DNA from: Candidatus Methylomirabilis sp.
GTDB taxonomy: Bacteria > Methylomirabilota > Methylomirabilia > Methylomirabilales > Methylomirabilaceae
Reading direction: 5' to 3'
Assembly: GCA_002634395.1 (NCBI GenBank)
Contig: NSJM01000009.1
Coordinates: forward strand, 1-55,438
DNA: 55,438 nt
Shown: positions 42,463 to 51,232 of the stretch, piece after piece
Layout: every line of letters begins with the position of its first letter
Position numbering within the stretch: the first letter of the stretch is position 1
Position numbers and translations under genes: made by a program
Notes under the pieces: model-generated
The model's database searches: none
Seen by the model: only the letters and a program-made list of their open reading frames with translations
Told to the model about the DNA's origin: nothing

Positions 42463-43181
42463 GCCGCAGCATTCCATATAGGTTTGCAGTCCGCTGTCCC
42501 CCCCTTATTCATGTGGATACGTTTATTCGTGTGCTGGGACAATCATTCAAGGTATGGAGGCACAATCGTTTCTGTCAAGACGTGTTTTGGACCAGTTATG
42601 TAGGAATTTGGCTTTTGCATCGAGACCTGTGGAATGCGTGTGGAGGTTACGATGAACGGCTTATCTACTATAATTGGATGGAAACCGATATGATACTGCG
42701 GCTTGCACAAAACCATAACGTCATCGATTTAGGGAAAATGGTAGGCTATGATTTCTACCACTTAGAACATTATAGCCCGGTGGCTTGGTCCGCGCGTATT
42801 CACGCTATGAAGAATCCCGACATCGACCTCAGTAACCCCCCAAAGGTACTGCAGCCAAACGGCGAAAATTGGGGGCTGATCCAGTTCCCTTTGGAAGTCT
42901 TGCGCGGATCCTCAAATCGGACCGGCGTAGAGCTGACGGCTGCCAACGAGGCACGAAGTAGCCTGCCTGCTTTGATATTCTTGACTGTTGCCACCGCGAC
43001 AGAAACGGTGTACGACAAACTCATTGTAACTCTCATGAGAGCATCTTTTGTTTGGAAGTCTCGCGCCTTAGTTGCGTGGAATACGATCAAAGGGGAGCCT
43101 GTCATTAAATGGCCGCGTTTGCTTATACGGCGTTGGATAGAGAGAAAATCTGCGAGAAAGAATAGAGAAATTGCCGGCTAA
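42009..43181 (+). CDS. GT2-like glycosyltransferase, tandem paralogue A
   Basis: A 390-residue GT-A protein. LSLILCSRNDQYMGNSRWRL opens the donor domain, VEVLVADWGSEIPL follows, and GEYIGRIDQDTLIGKRFLQYF has the DQD motif. The acceptor half includes WTSYVGIWLLHRDLWNACGG and YDERLIYYNWMETDMILRL. The first ~150 residues are almost identical to the next gene; the segment from about residue 155 to 200 is quite different. Two hydrophobic stretches near the end may anchor it. The ATG follows GTGGGGTTCTGAT. Confidence 0.82.
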   Translation: MTPSRTPALSLILCSRNDQYMGNSRWRLQTTLNYVAQRVHELDREDAVEVLVADWGSEIPLREVLELSPAAARIVSFILIPPAIARDLQKDSPFPEVLALNAAARRAGGEYIGRIDQDTLIGKRFLQYFFDLYEGRRQLDVPLTSALLFANRRSIPYRFAVRCPPLIHVDTFIRVLGQSFKVWRHNRFCQDVFWTSYVGIWLLHRDLWNACGGYDERLIYYNWMETDMILRLAQNHNVIDLGKMVGYDFYHLEHYSPVAWSARIHAMKNPDIDLSNPPKVLQPNGENWGLIQFPLEVLRGSSNRTGVELTAANEARSSLPALIFLTVATATETVYDKLIVTLMRASFVWKSRALVAWNTIKGEPVIKWPRLLIRRWIERKSARKNREIAG

Positions 43182-43678
43182 CGACCCCCAAGTCAGCCTT
43201 TCCGTTGAGACAAGTGGGGTTCTGGATATGACACCATCACGCACACCAGCCCTGTCGCTCATTCTTTGTTCGCGCAACGATCAGTACATGGGCAATTCCC
43301 GCTGGCGGCTGCAGACAACGCTGAACTATGTGGCGCAACGGGTTCACGAATTAGATAGAGAGGAAGACGTAGAGGTCCTAGTTGCAGACTGGGGCAGCGA
43401 CATTCCGCTTCGCGAGGTTGTGGAGCTGAGTCCCGCTGCCGCCAGAATGGTGTCGTTTATCCTGATCCCGCCGGGGATTGCTCGGGATTTACAGCAGGAC
43501 AGTCCGTTTCCTGAGGTGCTTGCCCTCAATGCTGCCGCCAGACGCGCGGGTGGGGAGTACATCGGGCGAATAGATCAGGATACGCTTGTAGGCAAGCGCT
43601 TCTTGCAATATTTCTTTGACCTTTATGAAGGCAGGCGGCAGCTCGATGTTCCCTTGACGTCAGCGCTGTTGTTTGCAA
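43175..43678 (+). repeat. Direct repeat, second copy (5' half of the GT2-like gene)
   Basis: Second copy of the repeat at 41958-42462. It begins at the stop codon of paralogue A (GGCTAACG) and runs into paralogue B. A few single-base differences are seen, including one extra base in the spacer and synonymous changes. Confidence 0.85.
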
Positions 43679-44397
43679 ATGTGCGGATGGTTCCTTACAG
43701 GTTGAGCGTTCGCTGTCCATCTTTCTGGACTATAGATAAGTATATCAATTGCTTCTGGCGATTTCTTAAGATCCAATTCACTTCAAGGATTACTTTCTAT
43801 CGTTACTCAGTCGGGATCTGGCTTCTACATCGGGACCTGTGGAATGCATGTGGGGGTTATGATGAGCGAATGATCTATATGAATGACATGGAAGTCAATA
43901 TGATAGAACGATTAATGAAGAACCATAAGGTGGTGAATTTAGGAAAGCTCGTTGATTATGATTTTTATCATCTTGAACATTATCATCCTCTGGCGCCTCG
44001 CAGGTCGTCTACGTACCGCATGGTAAATCCATGGTCCCCATTTGCTCAACCCGATATTTGTCATCCCAACGGCCCAGACTGGGGACTTGTCCAGTATCCT
44101 TTCGAGACACTGCCTTGTTCTCCAGACAGGAATAAAGACGAAACCGCAACTCTGCGCCAGTCACCACTCGAATGGCTGTTCTTTATACTCTTGATGGTGT
44201 CTGCTGGAATACAGATCGCGTCGGACAAGTTAATCAAATCAGTGAGGATGGGAAATGTTGTCTGGAGGCGGCGTACCGCTACTGCCTGGGAAACGGTTCG
44301 TTGTGAACCTCTCGTTCGTTGGCCGCGGCTACTCATAAGTCTTTGGGTCCGTAAAAAACACGATCAAAGACAGGAAAGGCAAAAATACCTTCAATGA
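43228..44397 (+). CDS. GT2-like glycosyltransferase, tandem paralogue B
   Basis: A 389-residue GT-A protein with the same opening as paralogue A and the DQD motif in GEYIGRIDQDTLVGKRFLQYF. From about residue 155 it departs: SVRCPSFWTIDKYINCFW replaces AVRCPPLIHVDTFIRVLG. The rest retains GIWLLHRDLWNACGGYDER, then NDMEVNMIERLMKNHKV and YDFYHLEHYHPLAPRR. The start at 43228 aligns with the start of paralogue A rather than the longer frame from 43171. Probably uses the same donor with a different acceptor. Confidence 0.82.
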   Translation: MTPSRTPALSLILCSRNDQYMGNSRWRLQTTLNYVAQRVHELDREEDVEVLVADWGSDIPLREVVELSPAAARMVSFILIPPGIARDLQQDSPFPEVLALNAAARRAGGEYIGRIDQDTLVGKRFLQYFFDLYEGRRQLDVPLTSALLFANVRMVPYRLSVRCPSFWTIDKYINCFWRFLKIQFTSRITFYRYSVGIWLLHRDLWNACGGYDERMIYMNDMEVNMIERLMKNHKVVNLGKLVDYDFYHLEHYHPLAPRRSSTYRMVNPWSPFAQPDICHPNGPDWGLVQYPFETLPCSPDRNKDETATLRQSPLEWLFFILLMVSAGIQIASDKLIKSVRMGNVVWRRRTATAWETVRCEPLVRWPRLLISLWVRKKHDQRQERQKYLQ

Positions 44398-44551
44398 AGA
44401 CTTCGCGAGTGTTGAGCAGCAAGTGTAATGGGTCTCGGGGGTCGGGTGTGGGAACCGCTGTTGGGAACTCACGGACTCATGTGCTTGAGCGTCGTATGCC
44501 TGGAAACGCTTGTTCCCCCTACTGGGCTCGCTTGTCGCAGGGACGGTACGC

Positions 44552-45598
44552 ATGAAACAGACATGGAAAGAACGTACAGTCTTGGTCACCGGGGGGGCGT
44601 CGTTCATCGGCTCGCACCTGGTGGACGCGCTGATCAACCGTGGCGCTCAGGTGCGGGTTGTGGACAACCTCAGCAGCGGCAAGCTGGATAACATTCACGA
44701 ACATGTGGCCAGAGGGCGCATCGATTTCATTCATGGGGATTTGCTGGACCCGGATATCACTCGCCGAGCCGTGCAGGAGATGAACGTTGTTTTCCATCTG
44801 GCAGCCGATCACGGCGGCCGCGGGTACATAGACCTCCACCAAGTCGAATGCGCAACGAATTTGATTCTCGATGGCCTGGTATTCAAGGCTTGTTTCCAGG
44901 CAGGAGTTAAGAAAGTCGTTTTTGCCTCCTCCGGATGCGTCTACCCCAACTCACAGCAAACGAACCCCAGGGAGGAGGTCTATCTGACTGAGGATCTGGT
45001 GAAACCGCCCTACGATGCGGATAATATGTATGGCTGGGCAAAGTTGATGGGTGAGCTCACTCTCAAGGCTTATTACCGGCAATACGGCATGAAGTCGGCC
45101 AGTTGCCGATACTTTACCGTGTACGGCCCTCGGTGTGAAGAAAACCATGCCGTTATCGCCATGATCGCTCGGGCCTTCATTGGTGAGGACCCCTTTGAGG
45201 TGTGGGGTACGGGCGAGCAGATTCGTAACTGGACACATGTTGACGACATCGTCGAAGGGACGGTGTTGGCGGCCGAGAAGATCAATGATGCTACATCCGT
45301 GAACTTAGGGACGATGGAACGGGTGCGGGTCATCGACGCCGCCCAGGAAGTGCTTCGCTACAGCGGGAGCAAGGCACGGATTGTAACCAGGCCGGACATG
45401 CCGACGGGACCAATGAACCGGGTCGCCGACAACTCCGTAGCCAGAACACTGCTGGACTGGGAACCCAGGGTATCCTTCTGCGAGGGTCTTAAGCGCACCC
45501 TCGAGTGGTACTTTGCCGCGAAAGATCGCGAGGAGGTACGTCGGATTTTGAAAGGCGGCGGCCTTCTTGAGCGCAAAGCGTCGAACCCGGCAGTATAG
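44552..45598 (+). CDS. NAD-dependent nucleotide-sugar epimerase/dehydratase (extended SDR)
   Basis: A 348-residue extended SDR. TVLVTGGASFIGSHLVDALI is the Rossmann TGGxxFIG, FIHGDLLDPDITRR and VVFHLAADHGGRGYID follow, SSGCVYPNSQQT carries the catalytic Ser, and YDADNMYGWAKLMGELTLKAY the YxxxK pair. RYFTVYGPRCEENHAVIAMIAR and VWGTGEQIRNWTHVDDIVEG belong to the substrate half. The AADHGGRGY segment resembles GDP-mannose 3,5-epimerase-like enzymes, but the substrate is uncertain. The start at 44552 is preferred over 44510 by comparison with family N-termini. Supplies a nucleotide sugar for the neighbouring GTs. Confidence 0.85.
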   Translation: MKQTWKERTVLVTGGASFIGSHLVDALINRGAQVRVVDNLSSGKLDNIHEHVARGRIDFIHGDLLDPDITRRAVQEMNVVFHLAADHGGRGYIDLHQVECATNLILDGLVFKACFQAGVKKVVFASSGCVYPNSQQTNPREEVYLTEDLVKPPYDADNMYGWAKLMGELTLKAYYRQYGMKSASCRYFTVYGPRCEENHAVIAMIARAFIGEDPFEVWGTGEQIRNWTHVDDIVEGTVLAAEKINDATSVNLGTMERVRVIDAAQEVLRYSGSKARIVTRPDMPTGPMNRVADNSVARTLLDWEPRVSFCEGLKRTLEWYFAAKDREEVRRILKGGGLLERKASNPAV

Positions 45599-45776
45599 CC
45601 GGAACCAGAAACAGAACAAGAGTTATCTAAACCGACTGCTCTTGACTGCTCCAAGGGTCCCACGCCTCCAGAACATATCATAGACTATGATGAATCTCTG
45701 TCGGCCGGGCGCACCTCAGTCGCAGGGGATCGAACAGGCGCTTACTTGCACAATTCATGAAGGTATTTCCGCTGGA

Positions 45777-47465
45777 ATGAAGTTACGTAGAGTCTTCCGT
45801 CGGCTGGCTCACCGGTTACCGCCGCCGTGGCAATTGCGCATCGAGGATGTGAGGCGCGCCATGCTGCGCCGGCACGATTGGGCCCTTCCGATTAAGCGGT
45901 TGCGGCTGCGGGAGCAAAGCTACCTGGAAGACACAATTCTCCAGAACAGCACGCTGCCCGCTCGCAAACGTATCTTTGTGTGCAGTCTGCAAAAGTCCCC
46001 TCCATGGCTTGAAACTGAATATCTGCTGGCAACCGCCCTGCGGTTGCGGGGACACGATGTGCGGGGGGTGTTGTGTGATGGTCTGCTGCCTATCTGTGAG
46101 ATGAACTTAGGCCTTCAAGAGCGGCCGCCATGCGAACTATGCATCGGGCAGTTAGCGCGATATGAGGATGCATTTGGATTTCACTTTGCTCGGCTGACCG
46201 ATCTCATGTCTTTCGAAGATCGCGAAAAGGCCGAAGAGATGGTGACTCATACGCGTACTGATGACCTTCCCTCCCTTACGGTGAATGGTGTCCATGTGGG
46301 ACGGCTGGCTCAATCGGAGCTTCAACGCTACTATCGCGGATATGTGTTTGACCCGCTACATGAGGCTCTCCCCGCCTATCGGCAGTGGCTGGTCTCGGGG
46401 GTCTTATTGACATGGCTGTTCGAACGGTTGTTGGATCATACTCAACCCGACATCGTGATTACCAGCAGCGGCAGGACGTTGCTGTCAGCGTGCATCTTTA
46501 AGCTGGCTCGACTTCGCGGAATCCACGTCGTGACGTGGGACACCTCGCCGCTGTACCCGAATGGACTTAAATTCAGCCACAATAAGCCCGCCGTTGAAGT
46601 CAACCTTGACGATGTCTGGACGGAGGTGTCAAGGCGGAATCTCTCGGATGCTCAGGTGGACGAGCTGGGCGAATTTATGCGCCGATGGTCGCGGAGCGAG
46701 ATCACACCGTTCCCCTATAATCCCACGCCCCTGGAAGATGAACAGACTATTCGACAACAACTTGGGCTCCGGCCCCAGTTACCCACGGTTGTCGCCTTTA
46801 CCAATACCTCGTGGGACATGGCGGTTGTGGACCGGAACATCGGATTTGAGAGTATGTATGACTGGATCTTCAGCCTGGTTCAGTACGCCATCGTTCATCC
46901 GGAGATCAACCTGATCGTGCGCGCGCACCCTGCTGAGAAGAATGTGCCTTCAGATCTGCAGTCACGCACGCTGGTCGTCGCCGAAATCAAGAAACGCTAT
47001 CAGCCGCTTCCAGGTAATATCACACTCATCGAGGGTGACAACCCTATCAGCTCGTACACCCTGGCGGACATGGCGCACGTTGTCATGTTATACACTGGGA
47101 CGTTGGGCCTGGAATTGGCCTTGCGCGGCAAGCGGCCATGGATTGCCGGGGATGTGACCTATCGAGGAAAGGGTTTCACATTGGACTTAGGTTCAAGGGG
47201 GCATATGTATGGTCTGCTCGACAAGAACGTCTTTGACAGCCGACTCTCGGAAGATGAAATTAAATCGGCTCAACGGTTTGCTTATCTCTGGATCTTTCGA
47301 CATGTGTTTCGCAATCCGTTTGTGAAATCAGCCGATAATCACTTTTCCCTTGACAGTTTCCGTGCACTGGCGCCTGGCGGGCATCCGGTCATCGAAGATT
47401 TATGTGAAGCTCTGCTTACAGGAAAGCCTTTTGTCGATATCGGACATGCCGGCTCGGATCGCTAG
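45777..47465 (+). CDS. Capsule-polysaccharide-synthesis-like protein, paralogue of the 34364 gene
   Basis: A 562-residue protein from the ATG at 45777 (MKLRRVFRRLAHRLPPPWQ); an in-frame start at 45687 is less likely. Shared blocks with the 34364 gene are LIVRAHPAEKN, NPISSYTLADMAHVVMLYTGTLGLELALRGKRPWI and TYRGKGFTLDLGS. A Cys-containing stretch CEMNLGLQERPPCELCIGQ near residue 113 is absent from the other paralogue and could bind metal. Again a GT-B capsule-type protein. Having two in one locus suggests two successive transfer steps or two glycans. Confidence 0.75.
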   Translation: MKLRRVFRRLAHRLPPPWQLRIEDVRRAMLRRHDWALPIKRLRLREQSYLEDTILQNSTLPARKRIFVCSLQKSPPWLETEYLLATALRLRGHDVRGVLCDGLLPICEMNLGLQERPPCELCIGQLARYEDAFGFHFARLTDLMSFEDREKAEEMVTHTRTDDLPSLTVNGVHVGRLAQSELQRYYRGYVFDPLHEALPAYRQWLVSGVLLTWLFERLLDHTQPDIVITSSGRTLLSACIFKLARLRGIHVVTWDTSPLYPNGLKFSHNKPAVEVNLDDVWTEVSRRNLSDAQVDELGEFMRRWSRSEITPFPYNPTPLEDEQTIRQQLGLRPQLPTVVAFTNTSWDMAVVDRNIGFESMYDWIFSLVQYAIVHPEINLIVRAHPAEKNVPSDLQSRTLVVAEIKKRYQPLPGNITLIEGDNPISSYTLADMAHVVMLYTGTLGLELALRGKRPWIAGDVTYRGKGFTLDLGSRGHMYGLLDKNVFDSRLSEDEIKSAQRFAYLWIFRHVFRNPFVKSADNHFSLDSFRALAPGGHPVIEDLCEALLTGKPFVDIGHAGSDR

Positions 47466-47581
47466 CGAATGGGGGATTGTATCTATTACGCTTGGGGGAC
47501 ATGTGAGTAAGACAGGCATCCTTCTCTCTTGGCGAACCGGCTTTGGCATCTGATGCGCACCCTTCACAAAGCGGCTCGGTG

Positions 47582-48970
47582 ATGAAGCGGCAGTTGAGTA
47601 TTTTGCAGGTCAGCACAGCGGATATCGGCGGCGGCGCTGAAAGGATCGCCTGGAATCTGCATCATATTTACAGGGCACGCGGTCATTGTGCCTGGCTGGC
47701 TGTAGGCCGCAAGCGCAGCGACGATCCGGATGTCTTGCTGATTCCCAATCAAGACCAATGTCGAGGATGGTCTCGTTTTTGGTGGGGTCTGCACTCCCGT
47801 TTGCAGTCGTTGGACGGCCGGATGCGGGGTGCAAGGCCGCTCAGTCGGTTGGCTCACGTACTGGCTGATCCCGGCGCAATGGTCGATGGATACCGTGGGG
47901 TTGAAGACTTCCGTTTTCCAGGAACGTGGCAACTATTGAAGCTGACCACCCAGCCACCTGATGTCGTTCACTGTCACAACTTGCACGGCGACTATTTCGA
48001 TCTGAGGGCCATCTCTATGCTGAGCCATCAAGTCCCGATGATTCTGACGCTTCACGATGAGTGGTTGCTGACCGGGCATTGTGCGTGCACATTAGGCTGC
48101 GAGCGTTGGAAAACGGGCTGCGGAGCCTGTCCGGATCTTACCATCTACCCCGCTGTGCGACGGGATGCGACCCAGTACAATCGGCAGCGAAAGCAAAGTA
48201 TATACGCTAAGAGCCGGCTCTACGTTGCTACGCCGTCGTGGTGGCTGATGCAACGGGTGCAACAGTCCACGCTTGTCCCAGGCATGGTGGACGCCCGGGT
48301 TGTTCCCAACGGCGTGGACCTGTCCGTCTTTCATTCAGCGGATAAGCAGGCAGCTCGGGCAGCGCTGGGCATTCCCCATGAGACCAAAGTACTCCTCTTT
48401 GCAGCCTACGGCATCCGACAGAATATCTTCAAGGATTACAAGACCATGCGAGCCGCTGTTGGCCTAGTCGCTCACCATCTACATGGGCAGACCGTTCTCT
48501 TTATCGGCCTGGGCGAAAATGCTCCATCCGAACAAATCGGTAAGGCTGAAATTCGTTTCGTCCCTTACCAGAAAGACCTTGGCACCGTTGCTCGTTTTTA
48601 TCAGGCCGCTGACGTCTATCTCCACGCCGCCCGTGCTGATACCTTTCCAAACACTGTCCTCGAAGCCTTGGCTTGCGGCACCCCAGTTGTCGCTAGCTCA
48701 GTAGGCGGCATCCCGGAACAGATAGAGGATGGTGTTACAGGCTTTCTTGTTCCGCCCGGCGATGCTTCGGCAATGGCCGCGTGCATTGAACAGCTACTTT
48801 CCGATGGTATCTTGCGACAACGTTTCGCTGCCGCGGCCGCCGAGGCTACCCGCCGCCGCTTCGACCTCAATCGCCAAGTCAATAGCTATCTAGCGTGGTA
48901 CGAGGAGATCATTGCTAATAATCGATCATGGGCCGCCTCCGCCGCTGAGAGCAGGAGTAAGCATGGCTGA
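47582..48970 (+). CDS. Family 4 (GT-B) glycosyltransferase
   Basis: A 462-residue GT4 protein. SILQVSTADIGGGAERIAWNL starts the N-domain with the GGGAER pattern; VVHCHNLHGDYFDLRAIS and LTLHDEWLLTGHCACTLGCERW are typical for WcaC/WcaL-type enzymes. The donor domain has VVPNGVDLSVFHS, YLHAARADTFPNTVLEALACGTPVVAS (EX7E) and GVTGFLVPPGDASAMA. The ATG at 47582 is favoured over a TTG at 47543. Its end overlaps the start of the GT2 gene by eight bases. Confidence 0.9.
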   Translation: MKRQLSILQVSTADIGGGAERIAWNLHHIYRARGHCAWLAVGRKRSDDPDVLLIPNQDQCRGWSRFWWGLHSRLQSLDGRMRGARPLSRLAHVLADPGAMVDGYRGVEDFRFPGTWQLLKLTTQPPDVVHCHNLHGDYFDLRAISMLSHQVPMILTLHDEWLLTGHCACTLGCERWKTGCGACPDLTIYPAVRRDATQYNRQRKQSIYAKSRLYVATPSWWLMQRVQQSTLVPGMVDARVVPNGVDLSVFHSADKQAARAALGIPHETKVLLFAAYGIRQNIFKDYKTMRAAVGLVAHHLHGQTVLFIGLGENAPSEQIGKAEIRFVPYQKDLGTVARFYQAADVYLHAARADTFPNTVLEALACGTPVVASSVGGIPEQIEDGVTGFLVPPGDASAMAACIEQLLSDGILRQRFAAAAAEATRRRFDLNRQVNSYLAWYEEIIANNRSWAASAAESRSKHG

Positions 48971-50003
48971 CTTGCCCATCGTAACCCTCGTTACGCCCTC
49001 CTACAACCAAGCACAATTCCTCGAAGAAACAATCCTGTCCGTGCTCAACCAGGACTATCCGAACCTTGAGTACATCATCATCGATGGGGGCTCCGCCGAC
49101 GGCAGCGTAGATATTATTCGCAAGTACGAGAGTAGGCTTGCGTATTGGGTGAGTGAGCCGGATTTGGGTCAGTCTCACGCGGTCAACAAAGGGTTTCTGT
49201 GGGCGGAAGGGGATATCCTTGCCTGGGTGAACTCTGACGATCTATTGTGTCCCGGCGCCGTACGAGCCGCGGCAGATTTTCTCGGGTCGCATCCCGATGT
49301 CTCCGTTGTGTATGGAGGAGCAAATATAATCGACGAGGGCGGACAGGTAATGCTTCCAATGGAGCAAGAGGATTTTGATCTCGCCAGGTGCCTTGTTCGA
49401 CTAGTGACTCCGATCCCAAATCCCTCGGCGTTTTTCCGTCGCGAGACCAGCCAGAAAATTGGCCTTCTGGATGAGAAATTACACTACTATATGGATTTCG
49501 AATATTGGATTCGCGTTGCGATGGCGGGCCTACAAATCTCCAGAATACCGGAAACTCTCGCGCAAATTCGAGTCCATCATGACGCGAAAACCGTTGGGCA
49601 TATTCCAAGGCCCAACGAGGAACTTTTGGCATGGCTTGATCGATTCTTCTCGCGACCGCTTCCGCCAGAAATTGCGTCACTTCAAAGACAATCGAAGAGC
49701 AGGGCGTTGCTGGAACTCGGCCTGAAAAGCTTTTATGTGCACCAGTTTTCGGAAGGGCGTCGAGCCATCTTCAAAGGGCTTGGGATCTCTCCTCGAACCC
49801 TCGTGAACAACCTGCTGTTCCTTCTCCCCATCATCGCTGTTCTTCCGAATCCTGCCATCAGGCTGGCAATCCAGATCAAGGAACGATTGTTTCCGTCTCC
49901 CAACCAACGCGCCAGGGACAGCCGGCGCGAGGCGGATACGCGAGATCGTCGGGAGAGTCATCGAGTGTCCGGAGCCAGCTCGCAGGCACCCGATGGAACG
50001 TGA
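48963..50003 (+). CDS. GT2 family glycosyltransferase
   Basis: A 346-residue GT-A enzyme. IVTLVTPSYNQAQFLEETIL is the standard opening, EYIIIDGGSADGSVDIIRKY carries the first acidic site, LAWVNSDDLLCPGAVRA the DxD-like SDD, and YYMDFEYWIRVAMAGLQISRI the ED base region with the acceptor lid. AGGAG five bases before the ATG fixes the start inside the previous gene. The C-terminal 40 residues are Arg-rich and probably disordered. It is the last gene of the long plus-strand run. Confidence 0.9.
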   Translation: MADLPIVTLVTPSYNQAQFLEETILSVLNQDYPNLEYIIIDGGSADGSVDIIRKYESRLAYWVSEPDLGQSHAVNKGFLWAEGDILAWVNSDDLLCPGAVRAAADFLGSHPDVSVVYGGANIIDEGGQVMLPMEQEDFDLARCLVRLVTPIPNPSAFFRRETSQKIGLLDEKLHYYMDFEYWIRVAMAGLQISRIPETLAQIRVHHDAKTVGHIPRPNEELLAWLDRFFSRPLPPEIASLQRQSKSRALLELGLKSFYVHQFSEGRRAIFKGLGISPRTLVNNLLFLLPIIAVLPNPAIRLAIQIKERLFPSPNQRARDSRREADTRDRRESHRVSGASSQAPDGT

Positions 50004-50320
50004 TGCGCCTCATTTTACGAAGATGATGTAGACAGCCTCTTTGAATCGTTGTGTCGAATCAACTGGTCAAAGGTTATCCGTCCGGCAGCCTGAGGAATGG
50101 GAAGGTTGGTACGTTGTTAACAACCGCTTACGCTGATTCACCCTTTCTACGGGGGTAGGTCCTTCCAAGAACCCATACGGTTTCCTGAAGAGCCTAAACA
50201 GATAGATCACGTGGACTTGTGAAGAGCGGCTAGTTGAGCGATAGAAAACGTGGATGAGGCTTTGGCGCTTCAGAATTCAGGGAGGTACACTCGGGTAAAT
50301 AGGTGTGGATCTCCCGCGAA
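50004..50320. other. Convergent intergenic stretch, nothing recognised
   Basis: It separates the plus-strand GT2 gene from the minus-strand operon. No open frame with family features, RNA gene or clear hairpin-plus-T terminator was seen, though transcription from both sides should end here. Confidence 0.3.
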
Positions 50321-51232
50321 TCACGCTGGAAGGCTTCTGTGCTCACTCGTTGCTTCCTGAATAAAGCCCAAGGCCCATACTGTTGCGCAAGTCATGAACC
50401 AGGGCAGGGCCAACCAGACGATCGCCAGGTTCTTCCAGTCTCGATAGGAGATCAGCCGCCCGGTCACCAAGAGAAGTCGAACTAGGGGAAGGCTGATTCC
50501 TAAGAATGGGTGCTTGAGGAAGATTGAGCCTGGGAGATCCGGCTCGATCCGCCGGCAGCGGGCGCCGAAGCGCCCGAGTCTGTGGTGGTACCCGAGAACG
50601 GTCATCAGCCCCGTCTTGTTAAAATGGGTGACCTGGATCTCCTGGTCGAACAGCATCGCCCAGCCGGACTTACACAGTCTCCAGTTGATCAGAACGTCCT
50701 CGCCTCCGTCTAGGTCCTCCGGGATTCCCCATGGTTCCAGCACGTCCCTTCGGTAGCATACATTTCCGGCCACGAGCGTTCGCGTGAGTTCCTTCCTGGC
50801 ACTCGGAAGCTGTCGGCTGAATTCGCTCAGGTACCCGATGGTCCCGGTGAGACTCCAGGGGGTGCCATTCTGTAACGCTCCTCCGACCGCCGCGTAGTTG
50901 CCATTTCGATGGCGGTCGAGCAGCTTGGCCAGCCAGTCCGGCGAGGCCACGCAATCGGCGTCCACCATCGCCACAAACTCGCCGGAGGCATGCCTCAGTC
51001 CGCGCGCCCTCGCCGCTTGCGCAAAGGTGCGCTCGTTGAAGTGAATGAGGTGGACTGATGGGAATTTTTCAGAAATGATTCGGGGAGTGTTGTCCTCTGA
51101 GCTATCGACAACAATGATCTCATAGGGATCTTTGACATCTTGATTGATGAGGGACATCAGGCAGGCTTCGATCGTGCTCGCAGCATTGTAGGATGGGACG
51201 ATGACCGAAAGGGCCAGTTTCCCTTCGCTCAT
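50321..51232 (-). CDS. GT2 family glycosyltransferase
   Basis: A 303-residue GT-A enzyme with LSVIVPSYNAASTIEACLMS, YEIIVVDSSEDNTPRII (first Asp), GEFVAMVDADCVASPDWL (DAD metal motif) and DLDGGEDVLINWRLCKSGW (catalytic ED). Two C-terminal hydrophobic segments (about residues 230-290) suggest it is held at the inner membrane. Its ATG overlaps the stop of the GT4 gene by four bases. Last gene of the minus-strand operon. Confidence 0.92.
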   Translation of the reverse strand: MSEGKLALSVIVPSYNAASTIEACLMSLINQDVKDPYEIIVVDSSEDNTPRIISEKFPSVHLIHFNERTFAQAARARGLRHASGEFVAMVDADCVASPDWLAKLLDRHRNGNYAAVGGALQNGTPWSLTGTIGYLSEFSRQLPSARKELTRTLVAGNVCYRRDVLEPWGIPEDLDGGEDVLINWRLCKSGWAMLFDQEIQVTHFNKTGLMTVLGYHHRLGRFGARCRRIEPDLPGSIFLKHPFLGISLPLVRLLLVTGRLISYRDWKNLAIVWLALPWFMTCATVWALGFIQEATSEHRSLPA

